From Schistocephalus solidus (Eukaryota; Platyhelminthes; Cestoda; Diphyllobothriidea; Diphyllobothriidae): DNA of 64,000 nucleotides. The notes below the pieces were generated by a model. It ran no database searches and was not told the DNA's origin. It worked only from the letters and a program-made list of their open reading frames with translations. The stretch's first letter is position 1; each line of letters opens with the position of its first letter. The position numbers and the translations under genes are program-made. Shown piece after piece: positions 1 to 11,953 of the stretch. The stretch is taken from NCBI GenBank assembly GCA_017591395.1, contig WEDG01002096.1:124001-188000 (forward strand), read 5' to 3'.

Positions 1-2407
1 TTGCTTGATTGTGCCGATAGGAACGTCACAGAACTATAATATTTAATGAACTCATATGTTCATAGGTCGGTCACTGACTAATAAATTTAAATAGAATCGT
101 CAGGTGTGATCGATAAAATACCGTTTCGTGTTTACAAAGAAGAGTTTTCTATTGTTAAATTTCTCTATAATTATTCCGGGTTTTCTATAATGATGAGTTT
201 CAGATTGTCTTTGAAAATGGAGTGAATTCTTTACGATTTTCATGGTCTTCAGTCGACTGCCCATAAATGTACATTCCGTTCGATGTGTTTGATAAAACCT
301 TCAAAATAATATATTTCTTAATAGCATCTACTGAAGTAGTGACTTTTGTTGGGCGTCCTTTGTAATACAGACGGCCGTCTGGGTTATATTTGCAGACTCA
401 CCCAAACATGAAAACTCGCTGACGTGAAAAATGAACGTCCACAGCAAAAGCCGGGAAAATATATGCCTATAATTAGGTAAAACACTTTCTATAATAAGTA
501 ACCTTTTTAAAAAGTGCTTTTAATTAAATATTTCGCTGTCGAATGCTTGCGTAATTAGCGTTTTTCTAAAGTGAACTCAAGGAAAAACTGAGACCGTTTG
601 ACCAAATTTTCAACTAAACTGAAAAGTAGGGGTACAATATCTTTTGAAAGTTAAAGAACTCACTTTTCTCTTTCTATTGTAGTGTTTTTCTATATATTTG
701 CATACTTATCAGTCCAGTTCTATGATTTCAAACACACAAGAGAGTGGCCGAATATATACTAAGATTTTGCGATAAAATGTCAATTTCCTGCCCCATTCCG
801 CTTCACGGGTTTTCTTAATCATTTATAGTCAACTGCAGATCGAAATTGTCTTAGCAGGCTTCGCTTACGCCGTGACAGCGAAAAGTGGTGGCTTGTCATC
901 GTGTCTCGTATATTTGTGCGTTTATCGGTGTGGTAAGACAAAAAACATTCACAAAAGTTTATTACAGCGTTTTTTGTACAAAACGTCAGAAGTTTGTAAA
1001 ACCTGATTTTTTTAAACTAAATGCGCCCTAATTTTTCCGAAAACAATGTGAACTCTCAAACTTGCATTAACTTGCTTTTCGTGAAAACAAAACGAAATTT
1101 TCCGTTCTCGGAAGGGCTATATCCCAAATTCTTCCAGATTATATTAATGATCATTCATAGTTCTGCGCATAAAATTAAAATTTTATGATCTGTAGCTTTC
1201 AATGGCGTAGGAAAATTCCTTGATTGCAAAAAACAATATCGGATTTTACCTCGTTTTCCCATCATAAAATGACCTAAAGTGAACTTTTTATCATTAAACA
1301 GCTTTTCATGCATCAATTCAATACAACAAACGGACATTTCACCTCAAAATGCATGCCCTGCTGCTACCTCCAATTTTGATATAGACAATTCATGAGTTAG
1401 GCAGTGTACTGTACCTTTTACGTTTTCTTAATGAACGAAACAGCAGTTAGTGCTGGCTCCTAACTAACCGACCGCTTGAAGTCCGTTTTATTTTCCCGCT
1501 TGTCTAATTTTATTATACGGATATAAGATCGAATTCGATTTATTTTTGCTCCTAACGTTGCGTTCGTAACGGTGACCGCTCTTCTTATGGACCGAAAAGT
1601 ATAAAACACAGACCAAAATCGCTCCAGGAAGGAAAACCTAAGTGGTGTTAAAGGCATGGTAGTCGGCGGCGAGCCGGCCTTCGCTTGGACCTGGATTGGC
1701 CGCTGCATCAAGCTCCTTCACAGCAAATTAAATAAGTTCTCATAGTGATTTATTAAGTTTCAAGTAGTCAGCGCATTTGAACCTTTTCCTCGGAAAGAAT
1801 GCACGAGAAATTCCTGCTTCTGCCAGTTTTTTAATGGAAAATTGCGACTTTTGTCGATTTTGATACTCGAGGCAGTGCGTAGTTCCAGTTCAAAACGTTC
1901 CAGTAGCGCCATGTGTCGTGACGCTAAAAAGCATCGAACTTTTCCTCTGTCAGTCGTAATATTTTATGCGCACCAGGTTGTGTCTTTATGGCAGAATTGG
2001 AAGTTGCTTTGGAGAAAAAACGTAGCACTTGCTTAGGAAAGTTGAGGAACAAGGTAAAAAGATAGGTGCGATTTGAGGAAGCTGAAACTGAAATTCTCTA
2101 TCTTCCCTACAAGTTGAAGCATGAGTCACCTTTCCGCATGCTGGGCAGGAATAATGGTTGGTTTGGTATATGCAGTGAACATAAACGGGTAAGGGATGCC
2201 AAATTTTAGTGAGTTTGTCATTTCTGTTGCAATTCCTTACAAATCACTCTTGGACTGCCCAGGATGTAGCCTCCATGAGCCTGCCTAACGCGGTGGCTTT
2301 GCAAGAGTGCAACGCTTGATTGTTTATCAAAACCTTAGTTTAAACCCTCTACGTGATATTGAAAAAATAATGAACCGCTCTCTCCTTTTGCTGTGTCCCG
2401 TCTACAG
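1..2407. other. upstream intron or 5' region with no recognisable exon
   Basis: AT-rich DNA without an exon that I can match to IS5 or IS6 of the channel, so the upstream exon is probably outside the window. About 350-1240 resembles 33020-33900 (listed separately). The rest shows nothing I recognise. Confidence 0.5.
350..1240 (+). repeat. dispersed AT-rich repeat, copy 1 (partner at 33020-33900)
   Basis: Collinear blocks shared with 33020-33900 include CACCCAAACATGAA followed by TGAACGTCCAC, an ATATTTCGCTG block followed by GAATG, and CCGAATATATACTA followed by GATTTTGCGA. Spacing is similar in both copies, with many small gaps. No coding potential is seen. It is probably an old non-autonomous transposon copy, but I could not define its ends. 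Confidence 0.6.
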
Positions 2408-2523
2408 AGAGTTCAGTAAAGAGAAGCAGAAAATCGACCGTAAGGAACAGTTTCGGAAGGTACGACAAGAAAAGCGCGAGCAGCAGGACTACCAAAACTA
2501 CAAGGAGTGGATCGAAGTGGCGG
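2408..2523 (+). CDS. Cav1: Cav1 exon 1: start of I-II linker with beta-subunit interaction site
   Basis: The exon follows a CTACAG acceptor and ends before GTGCGT. It begins with the last base of a codon; REFSKEKQKIDRKEQFRK corresponds to the EFSKEREKA..F stretch that directly follows IS6 in Cav1 channels. It continues as QEKREQQDYQNYKEWIEVA, aligning with the alpha-interaction domain (AID) that binds the cytoplasmic Cav-beta subunit. The hallmark Tyr, Trp and Ile remain (NYKEWI), but the usual Leu and Gly are Tyr and Asn. The exon ends in phase 1. The IS6 exon that should precede it is not in the window. Confidence 0.93.
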
Positions 2524-2611
2524 GTGCGTATTTTTCAGGACTGAAATATTTTTCCTACAAGTGTCTTTATTCCGGTAAAATTTCAATGCCTTGCACCTGT
2601 TACTTTTTCAG

Positions 2612-2665
2612 AGGACTTGATTGATTCCGAGGCTGACGACAAAAGCAACAAAGAACTGGATGGGG
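2612..2665 (+). CDS. Cav1: Cav1 exon 2: acidic I-II linker segment
   Basis: This 54-nt exon lies 88 nt downstream of exon 1. A pyrimidine-rich acceptor ends in TTTTTCAG and the donor is GTAAGC. The first two bases complete the Glu of the AID end (WIEVAE), then DLIDSEADDKSNKELDG follows. Vertebrate Cav1 has a comparable acidic stretch after the AID (AEDIDPENED). It starts and ends in phase 1. At 18 codons it keeps the frame if skipped, so it could be a cassette exon; that is inference. Confidence 0.85.
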
Positions 2666-2786
2666 GTAAGCCCTGTTACATGGAAAATTGACTGATTGGG
2701 TATTTAATTAAATCGATATTGCCACATGAATATTCATTTGCTACCACATGAGGATTTTAAATAGGTCATGTTATTCTGCCTATATC

Positions 2787-2882
2787 CTAAGCTGCCTTAC
2801 GGCTGCTGGCGGGGCTTGAGAGTTAGCCACAAGGCACAATGAGACGAGTGAGTCCTGTAACCGATCGGTGAGCACCCAACTA

Positions 2883-2884
<2 letters not shown>
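2787..2884 (+). repeat. short dispersed element (107-bp family), copy 1
   Basis: Shares CGGCTGCTGGCGGGGCT, GAGAGTTAGCC, CAAGGCA and GATCGGTGAGC, in the same order, with copies at 15100-15206 and 54017-54120. Its 3' end is replaced by an AT microsatellite. No open frame or RNA polymerase III box was recognised. Confidence 0.7.

Positions 2885-2927
<43 letters not shown>
2885..2927. repeat. (AT)n microsatellite
   Basis: Uninterrupted TA dinucleotides of about 43 bp directly abutting the short dispersed element. Confidence 0.95.
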
Positions 2928-2929
<2 letters not shown>

Positions 2930-3990
2930 TCCGGTCGATAGTGGCTGTTTTCGCCTCCACTTGACCTTAAGAAATTTTATTAAAGGGCGATGCTCACTGA
3001 TCGCGTGATTGGAAGGATATGTCCCATTAAATTTAAAACACGGGGATAGGTACCATTCAGGTATTTAACGGAAGGCCACCTATCCTAGGAGTTGGGGTAC
3101 ATACAGTCAATTCGGACATGCCTGCGCAGTATTAAAATAAGTAATTCTTGGAAAAGGAAACTACAGTCATCTGACCTTTAATGGTTTTGAAGTGATCTGC
3201 TATAAAATGATAAGGAAGTAAAAAATTGAGAGATCGTTCCACATGATTGCCTTGTGAAAGGAAATGTTTACTGACTGCACATAAATCGGGGTGGACGTTT
3301 TTCTATGCTGTCGGAAGTTCCGTTCACAGGTTAAATATCAAGAGGCAGTATGCATTCCAACTCGATATTTTTGAAAAAAAGATTAGGTTCTTTGATACGT
3401 AACACAGCTTTACTCAGGTTGTTTTTTTCAAGATAGATACACCTGCTCGTCGTCATATTAAATAAACAAAGCAGAGAGTGAGATTGTCACAGTAGACTAG
3501 GTGGCGCGACAGGGCAGGCACCTATAGAAAGACCTCTATTGTTTATAGGAAGGGTGTGCACTGTGACTTGGAAACGCTAAATAACCAAATAAACCAACAT
3601 AGCAAAAGCTGGGGTTTGGTATTGTCGACTGCCGACACCTAATAAGCCACAAATTACCCTTCCAGTTCCCACCACCGTGTGACCACACGCGAGATTTTTA
3701 GACTGAACCTCCAGGCCAGACGGAGGCCAGCATATCTTGTCTACTGCGATCAGATCGAGAACCAACTTAATTTCAGCAAGAGTACCAACTGATCGCCCAG
3801 GCTTGTGGTTCGAAAAACCGAGCTGAATGCAGACAAAGCAAACAAAACTGCTGGAATAGAGTGAGATTTCAAAAAAATTTAAATCATCTTCGGAATTTAC
3901 CATTTAAACGCAGGTGCATAGTTTGAAAATTCACATTTAACTTTAAAATTCACGATAAATGCACTAAGTATACCTCCAATTGAAATTTAG

Positions 3991-4072
3991 CCCTCATTGG
4001 TGGAGAAATCGGTGATGATACTGGACCCGCAGTCGAGGAGGCGGCCAAAACACGGATGTGCACATGCATCCG
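3991..4072 (+). CDS. Cav1: Cav1 exon 3: end of I-II linker
   Basis: Bounded by TTTAG and GTAAGA. Entered in phase 1 it reads ALIGGEIGDDTGPAVEEAAK followed by TRMCTCIR without a stop, and leaves in phase 2, exactly as exon 4 requires. The sequence is poorly conserved, as expected for this linker. The basic end matches the Arg-rich segment in front of IIS1. Support comes from phase fit and splice sites rather than similarity, so confidence is lower than for the membrane exons. More linker exons could lie in the following 9.5-kb intron. Confidence 0.65.
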
Positions 4073-5654
4073 GTAAGAATAATATCGTTTTATACCGCTT
4101 TATTACTCCAGTTGAACTATTTTTACCGTTTTTTGAAAAAGGTTAATAATGCTGCTAATTTGTTCCCGTTGAAAAAAACCGGCTGGATATTTCTATACTA
4201 CTGATGGTGCCTTCCAAGAGTAGGATTCAGTGTCGTTATCGGAAGATCTTCTAAGAAAAAGTTTGACTTCTGATTGGCGGATTTGATGCGTGCATGGTAA
4301 AAATCACGTCCTCATTCTCTCTCGCGTTGATCTTTTAGGTCCTCGACCTTTTAAAATAATTCCCTTCATAGTATTTGAACAGGCAAAAGGGCGCGGTCAT
4401 TACCGGATGGAGTGATGCCTCGGTGATTGGCGAGTAGAGCAACGTGCAAGGTTTTAGAGAAGTTGAAGATAACAAGAAAAAAATAGTAGTAGTTTTAAAG
4501 TTGAAAATGCAGGAATTAGTTGGGGCCAGTTTTAAAAACGATAGCATCGTCTGTTTATTATCTCGTCCCTAAATATAAGTTTATGCAATACAGGTGGTTC
4601 AATATTCCGGACCACAGAGAAATAATCGCAAAACATCTGTATTTTGCCTATTTAAAGGCCAGAGCAATTATTTTTCATATTCCGTTATTTAAAACCTATG
4701 GGTCTAGATGCAGGCCTATTCGGGGCATGCGAGTTTAGTATACAGTCTGATAATACTCAGGTTTCCGGTGTTCTAGAAAGACTTAAAAGGTATTAGTTCC
4801 ACACCGCACAATTTGACAAACAAGTCAATCGGTCGCAATGTATTGCTATGCGACGCATTTACTATTGAGACGGCACAAAGCGGACTGTGCCCTTTGGAAC
4901 AAATAATAAGATCGATTAGAAGGGCATACAATATGGTCACAAGGAACGCAGGGAGGTGAGTTGCGCGGTCGCAGGCGCATCCAGATATTTGAAATGTATT
5001 ACAAGGCCAGTTTTTCTATAGACCTATTTTTTACGTAAAAGAAACAAGGGATGTTGATGTGAATGGACTAGATTCAACCATTATGGTTGTCTGAGGCACC
5101 GAAAAGAGTTTAAGAAGGACCACAAGAAGTGCATGGATGGGAGATCTATTCACCGCATCCCCTTCGTCAATTTGCAAGTGCGGTGATTTTCGAGGACTAC
5201 CAGTGCCGCTTTGTTTTCACTTAAAGAAGACCCTCCATCCGATAAACACATACGTTAAATTGTAAAACTTAACTTAATTAGGATTAATCAGGAAATATTA
5301 CACGACTAGCGTGAAGATATCGCCAAGTTTGACTATTTAAATTAATCCAAACACATGACCTCCAGAATCATTTCATGTTGAGATTCTGTGACCCATCACG
5401 AGAAAAATTCAATCAGACACTGAGTTTGACCATAAACTTACCACTCAGATCCTGCAGTTCCGTAGTGGGTACACGCTGCGGCTAACGATAAAATGGCCGT
5501 GGGAACTTTATATGTTTAGAAGTTATTCTAAAGCTACTAAACGAGCCCGGAATAAAATTTCGAGGTTCAGTCTGGAAATGCGAAGGAGCCTCTTTCATGA
5601 TGCAGTCAGCTGTAGCGATAAGAACTCAGTGTACATACAGTACAGTATAGCTAT

Positions 5655-6045
5655 TGAATAGCTATTGTGCAGCCTGATCCCAAAATATTTTCGTCACGGT
5701 AGGATGCCAGCATTTGAAGGACCGCAAAAAGTATTCTCTGTAAAACAATGCCTACTTATATAGTGCGTACTTATCTCAATGCTTTTCAATGCGATTATTA
5801 ATTCAAATATGCCTTACGGAAAACGCGCACAAAATATTATTTCTTGCGTTCCTGGGATAGCAAATTACGTCTTCTTCAAAGTATGCACTTGGAGACAGGG
5901 TATCTTTCGGTTACACGCTACTTACGTAGCCATTTTTTACATAATCTACGTTTTTGGACTATTAAAAAGATGCTTGTTCTAAAGTCGGCATTCTACTGTA
6001 GCTGAAATATCTTGGGATAAGGCTGCAGGATAATCAGTATAGCAA
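5655..6045. mobile_element. foldback (MITE-like) element, copy A
   Basis: The left end (TGCAGCCTGATCCCAAAATA from about 5668, then CGTCACGGTAGGATGCC) is the imperfect inverted repeat of the right end near 5980-6030 (GGGATAAGGCTGCAGGATAA). Terminal inverted repeats span about 50 bp on a roughly 390-bp element. Internal blocks such as ATTATTTCTTGC and ACGTCTTCTTCAAA recur in the copy at 19295-20020. No transposase is encoded, so it is probably a non-autonomous DNA transposon. Confidence 0.65.
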
Positions 6046-6469
6046 CCCTTCTTAAGTAATTTTTGTACTCGAAATTACATTTCAGAATGTCGTTTGACAT
6101 TTCATGAGATTCGGAATCTAAGGTAATTCAAAATTTATCAGTAATATGATAGGCACCTAAGTTCGGCTGACAGGGTCATACAGGCTGACTGGTGCATGAG
6201 CGCGGGGAAGAGCTCTGATTCATGGCACTTTAGCACATTGCCCAATTGAAAACGGTCTGACGCGTATTGAAACTATGCCGATGGCCTAAACTTCGTAGCT
6301 GGGAAGCCTGCCAATTGACGGGCTAACTCTTACCTCTCAAGATTAAGCGTCGAGTAGTGATGATTCCTACTTGATGTGACCTCTAGAGTGATCCCACTTA
6401 GTCGTTTGCGTGAAAACCTGGTTCATCGTGCGCGGACCAGGCGTGTATGGTACGCGTAGACAGTCTCTT

Positions 6470-6560
6470 CTCTGCAACTGTCTCTGACGATGGGTTCGAG
6501 AGAGAATCCAAAACGTCAGGCCAATAAACTCTGTTGCAGTGATCGCCTCTTCCTCCTGCT
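6470..6560 (+). ncRNA. hammerhead-type repeat, solo copy (mutated core)
   Basis: CTGACGA at 6484-6490 is followed by a stem II of GGGTTC paired with GAATCC. Then comes AAAACGTCAGGCCAATAAAC, where the consensus has GAAACGTCAGGCTAATAAAC. The G of the conserved GAAA is A here, so self-cleavage is unlikely. The downstream GTGATCGCCTCTTCC is the family tail and runs straight into a large triplet microsatellite. Confidence 0.6.
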
Positions 6561-6654
6561 CCTCCTCCTCCTCCTCCTCCTCCTCCTCCTCCTCCTCCTC
6601 CTCCTCCTCCTCCTCCTCCTCCTCATCATCATCATCATCATCATCATCTTCACC

Positions 6655-6688
<34 letters not shown>

Positions 6689-6740
6689 TCACCTTGTTCT
6701 TCTTCTTCTTCTTCTTCTTCTTCTTCTTCTTCTTCTTCTT
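6547..6740. repeat. compound triplet microsatellite (CTC/CAT/CAC/CTT)
   Basis: Successive blocks of CTC, then CAT, CAC, CAT and finally TTC triplets, about 190 bp in all. Open frames through it (poly-Leu, poly-Ser, poly-Arg) are artefacts of the repeat. It begins at the tail of a hammerhead-type repeat whose other copies also end in CTTCTTCT. Confidence 0.95.
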
Positions 6741-7789
6741 TTTCTGTAGGTGCTTCCCGGCTGTCGCCCGTATGCTTCTCACAGCCGTTTCTTCAGCTTT
6801 ATCAGCCTCTGCAGCAGTTTCCACCTTCGGTTTCCCTAAATCTATCTTAATACCCGACTCAGCTGGGGAGGTAGAAGAGAGTGTGGTAGATACATCGCGA
6901 GGCAACTATCCGTATGAAGTAATTTAAGCGCAAGTATTATGTCCACAACGTTCTGGTCGAACACACATAGTATACGGAGACCGGCTTACAAATACTTTCG
7001 AAGCACTTGCCAGACGCCCAGTGCCTTTGCCTAACTTTCCTTCTAAGAAAAATATTTTGTTCTCGGGCGTTTTTGAAAATCTTGGCAATTATTATAGCAG
7101 TAGCTGCAGATTGGATTATGCACTGGTTCAAACCGGCTTGCGTGCCCTGAGTGTCTTCATCTCAGATTCACCCTGTTGTGTCCGAAAAGCTACCTCGAGT
7201 TTCAAAAGGACAAAAAATCTCCAGTCCAACTCACATTTACAGATCACAAAGACTGGTGCAGTGTTTATTCCTTTACCAAGTTATTTTCCGTGGTTTTTAA
7301 CATGGCCCTCAAAAACTTTGTCCTTCGTACCCTTGCCCCGTCCGTTGCCTCCGTCGTCTCGCTGACCAGGTCAGTTTAGGTATATTTGCGTTTAGGCAGC
7401 TGTGCAGCTAAATACTTCGTCCACCAGATCCTCATAGTAATCGCTATCAAGGTAAAGGGTTCATTAGTTGAATAATTTAATAAATTAACGAGGTCCTTGT
7501 TAGCGAACCGTGTGGTAGGGCAGGGCTGCCTAGTCTCCCAAGCAGTTCTAGAAACCGAACAAGATCGAAAACTGTGCTAGGCTAACTGTTGGCCAAAAGC
7601 CTTAATTGATCATTTAAGCAAAAAAATATACTGAAGTCGACTCGCACCTTCCGTACCTTACTCCCATTTATATGCGCTGAGGTGAAAGATTCCAATCTAA
7701 GATTTTGCCAGCCTATAAAATCGTTAAACCAAGTGATCCGGAACGACAACTGGACCGTCGATTCTAACTATGTCTACGTTGTGCCTCAC

Positions 7790-8410
7790 GACTGCTGGAC
7801 GTATGGACGGCGACTTACGAGTGAGTTATTTTATACTCATCTACCGCACTCTCTCCTCCTCCTCTCCTACATGGGTCCGTGGTCATGACTAGATGAAGAC
7901 TACCAAAAGTGGGAGAGGTGCAGGTGGCCGGCGTGGCGAGCGCCTGCGCCCAGGAGGGCCACCTCCCTCCCATCTGTTAGCGTCTCAAGTAACGCTGTTC
8001 GTCTTTTAGTCTAGTCTCCGTGTTGTTCAAGTACACGATAGTTCGACCGTCGTAGTCCGACGATGCCCACCGTATGCTCCATGGAAGGGTAGAGCAGGGA
8101 CGGTGACTTGCGCGTGAATTAGTTTTAAGTGATAGTAGCCTTGCGCTGCAGCTACCGCACTCTCTCCTCCTCCCCCACCTGAGCCCGGTGTCAAGACAGA
8201 GTCAATAAGACCGGAGACGAGAGAGGACGCAGGTGGCTGGCGCGGCTGGGTCCCCTAAGTCCTAACCGCCCGTAGGCGTGCCACCAAACCTTCCATGTTC
8301 GGGATTTGTAATGGGAGCACAACCCGAATAACGCATGCCCTGCCCTGATGTGGCCCCCGTGTTGATCCAACGCATCTACCACGTGGCCCGTTTAGAGGGC
8401 ACGTGCAAGT
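7790..8410 (-). repeat. 378-bp-family repeat, one partial and one near-complete unit
   Basis: About 8035-8410 is the reverse complement of the unit at 55250-55625: shared blocks include GGGCCACGT...TAGATGCGTTGGA, the ATTCGGGTTG block, CTTGACTCTGTCTTGACACC-like text and GGAGAGAGTGCG. About 7790-7990 is a diverged second unit beside it. No protein is encoded. Confidence 0.7.
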
Positions 8411-8794
8411 ACACAACTAATACGTGGCCAGCATAGTGCACACCATGAAACTGACCTCGTGACGTTCACACAGGATGTCCCAAAATATGAACAAACGTTA
8501 AATCCTATAATGCCAGTGTTTATTTGAATATATAGCATATTTAACATGGAAGTAAATCTACAGACACTGTTCATTATCTCTGACAAGGCATTCGCTGCTC
8601 AGGTTACAAGACGTGCTTACTAAGTGCCCTCGTAGACCAGAGCATAATGTTCAACAACGATGCAGGAAGAGTCTCTGTTAAGACAATCGTGGATGGGATA
8701 GCTAGTTCTGGCTTGATAGCAGTCATCAGCTAGTGATACTCATACTCCTTATCAGAGCTGACAGGAAAACAGATTCATATCTCAATGGCACTGT

Positions 8795-9310
8795 GGTAGA
8801 CTCAATGGCCAAAGATGCTGGGTTTGAATCACAGGTATTCGACACCTGAGGTTGAATATGACCGGCTGGTGTCGGCTAAAAAGTCAGAAATGTCTACTGC
8901 ATTTTCGTTCGTATTTATTGCAAATCCGTTACCTGCATATGCTAATAAGCGCTATGTGACTGCATGCAAAGGCTCTAGGCTGGGCATAACGGAACGAGTA
9001 TGTCGCGGAAACTGTTGCGCAAGCGCCAATGACAGGATTAGGAGGCCGTGGCTCCAACAGATTCGAATAACTTGGAGTTCAAAACCTGAATCTTCGATCA
9101 CGGTGCTTTAAGTCAGGAGGTCTGATCATTACATTCTCTGATCTCGTGCACAATGGCTGAACGTTTTGTATTTTAAACTCTTCAGCAGAGAAAGAATCCG
9201 CGTTTGAATGTCTGGCTAGAAAAACCTGGCACTGGTTATGACTGACTGATGAAGTCTAATATGTCGAAAATACCGACTATAGTCTTCCTTGTCTTCGTTG
9301 GTATTCCTTC
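8795..9310 (+). mobile_element. degenerate tRNA-derived SINE copies
   Basis: Two decayed stretches match the SINE family best preserved at 38395-38655. About 8795-9090 has TGGTAGACTC, TGGGTTTGAATC and GTCGGCTAAAAAGTCAGAAATG. About 9230-9310 has GACTGACTGATGAAGTCTAA and CTTCCTTGTCTTCGTTGGTA. The A- and B-box-like segments are recognisable but mutated. Confidence 0.6.
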
Positions 9311-10779
9311 CTACATTATCAGCGCCTGTTTTCAAAATGCCATCTGTTCTGTTCTAGGCATGAATGATCACGCAAAAATTGGAATCACAAACCTAAATAA
9401 ATATATCATGCGAGAGAGCAATAATTTGTATTTAATGTTTGCGTTCAATTCGGTGACTGTTGTCGGATTTTTAGGGAAGACTTTATCTTTTAAACAGCCC
9501 TTATAAACAAACGTTTAAACCTTTAGTCGGGTGAAAGAGGAGGAAATTCTATTAAATCCCTTCGCCTAACTCATGTGTTTGAAAGACCTTATCAAGGTAA
9601 TATCGTACGGAAAGACTTTACTGCGGTGCCCTATCTTGCTAAAAATAAAAATCCTCGTACTTAAGGTGTAGTGCAACTGCCACTATAAACCCAGCAGGTT
9701 AAATAAAAAAATAAAGAAACATCAATTCGGCTGTTAAATCGCGTACACATTTTGGATTACCTTCAATTTTCGAGGGCATATGCATATTCAGGTAAAAGTC
9801 AGCCTCATCCAGCAGAAATATTTACTAGTGTTTGCTATAAGTGTGCTGGAGCCCAAGAATTAAAAACATGCATCGAGTAAATACGCTGGACCTGAATGAT
9901 TTTGCCGTATGTTTTCGTATCGTGGTCCAATGCGATAGCGCGTGCGATATAAATTGCGTGCTTTATAGATAGCTTTCGGAAAATCAAGCTATTCCATGGA
10001 ACGATAGCTCGCCGGACAGAAACGACGATGTTAAGAGGATCGCGAGGGTCCAGTACTATCGTGCGCGTGAAGTTCACGGCAAAACAGGTTGGCACAATGT
10101 CTGAGCCGCACTCTTCTCGCACTGTCACCATATTCCGATGGCAAGGTAACGGAAAATAAGCGGAGAGCGATCCGCTAGCGAGACGGAGTTCGCATCTATG
10201 CACCCAGCAGCATGCAAAACAGATTAAATCGGGATCTGATCACAGTTAAGTGAGGTAAAACATGGGCCGCACAAGGAAGGATACACGACAGTTTGAATCG
10301 CAGTCAATGCTGTCGGTCGACAGCCCTGCATATCGACCTAGTTAAAGGAGCACCGATTTTAGCGGGGAGAGGCGAGGTGGAGATATTGTATGCTGCAACC
10401 CTACTGGATCAACCTCGCGATCTCTCCCGTCATCCACGATATACCAAGGACAAGTCCGAGGCAGACGGACTGAACATATGATTATATGTAGGGGCTCCAT
10501 CTGACGCCCGTCAGGCTCATGCGAGGGCGACTTTCAGGACCAATTTAATGACACAGCACTTCAGACACCTGTTAAAAGCCTCCGTGTCATTCCTTTTAGT
10601 CCTTTTCCTTTTAGTTTTTTTAGTCCAAGCTTAAACTACCTGCTTTAAAAAACACTTGTAGCACTGGAAAATGCATGAAACAAATTCTAAATAAACGGCT
10701 TACGTCTGACACACACCAGTATCTACCTTCCGTACTACGCGTGGGCCAGCGCTAAGTTCCAAGAGGGACCAATGACCGT

Positions 10780-11115
10780 GTCCTACATTGGATTTTTTTA
10801 ACAGAGCCAGAAATCAATTTAACCCACTTGTGAAAAATTCGGCGTCCTCAGTGGGACTCGAACTCACGCTAGCAAAGGAAGGTTTTACTTCAGCCAACAC
10901 TTTAGTTATACGTTGTGATAGGCTAGGCAGAAAACTACACCCAAGTGTGCTTAAACTCGAGGCTCCCGGTAGGTCTTTGTAGTTCAGTTGGCTAGAGTGT
11001 TGGCTGTACTAAAGCCTTCCCCTTGCTGGCGTGGGTTCAGAATACCACTGAGGTTGCCGAAATTTTCCAAAGTGTGTCAAATGCCTTATTTAAATCTACC
11101 AAAATCCCTTACTAA
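10780..11115. mobile_element. head-to-head tRNA-like SINE pair, locus A
   Basis: On the - strand at about 10835-10905 lies a tRNA-like sequence with B-box text (GTGGGACTCGAACTCACG on +). On the + strand at about 10970-11050 lies the mate (TAGTTCAGTTGGCTAGAGTG, then GTGGGTTCAGAATACCACTG). The downstream tail ACCAAAATCCCTTACTAA matches that of locus B at 25200. Point changes in the boxes suggest old copies. Confidence 0.65.
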
Positions 11116-11910
11116 GGCAGAAATGTTCTTATTGGATCCATTTGCGAAACGCCATTTAAATATATAGAAGAATCAGACCTTTTTATCGTATGTTCACTAG
11201 ACAGAAGCGACTGCGTGGAAACAGCGATCGAAGCATCCCTTCATCCAAAAGGGACGTGAACCATACTTCGCATTAACTTCATCAATTCCTGGTTTTTTCA
11301 ATCAGTTCAAGAGTTCTAGGGTTCGCTTTTGAATTTCAAACGGCCTTCAAGTTTCATCACGTGCGAGTTTTCTTTAAGTGTGTCAAATCAATGCAAAGTT
11401 GAAGCTGACTTAGGGTTGGAAGAAATTTAGTCATTTAAAAAAATAAACAGCTTGACTAATCCCGAGCTAATTACCACTTAAATATAATCCCGCTACATAG
11501 TCTCCAGGAGGGCACTGTAAACGTATAAGGTTTTCTGAATGGGGAAGTGAGAAATTTTGAAAAACTTCAAATAATAGCTATAAGCGGATATTATGGTAAC
11601 CTTATGGACAGCAGTATCATGTACATTCCTTTCGGACTGTGCATTGGACAGGAAGCCGTATATATGTAGGCACCACGACGACCAAACTGATTGTACTTCA
11701 AAAGTGAGGTAAAGTTTTTAGGATTTATTTCCAATACTTTCAGCCAGGGAAAGTAATTTGGAGTTTGGTTGTAGACCTCTTAAGAGGTCCTGACGTCAGC
11801 CAAAGATGACAGAAAGCTAATTTAAAGTTTGACCTAAACAGCAGTCCTATATTCACATCCCGGAAGCATTATATTCATAAACGTGGCACCATCTATGTGC
11901 AGCGGCCTGC

Positions 11911-11953
11911 CATGGCAACTGCAGTCATGGCAACTGCAGTCATGGCAACTGCA
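11911..11953 (+). repeat. 15-bp minisatellite, three units
   Basis: CATGGCAACTGCAGT occurs twice in full (11911, 11926) and once truncated (11941). The units are identical, which suggests recent slippage. Confidence 0.9.

Larger units (their letters stand above)
2666..3990. other. intron 2
   Basis: A 1.3-kb intron. It contains a copy of the 107-bp dispersed element (2787-2884) and a pure AT dinucleotide tract right behind it (about 2885-2927). I recognise nothing else. Confidence 0.6.

Noticed and set aside
6490..6927. Long open frames of poly-Leu, poly-Ser or poly-Arg on both strands
   Set aside because: They are translations of a triplet microsatellite; no homology, start context or splice support.
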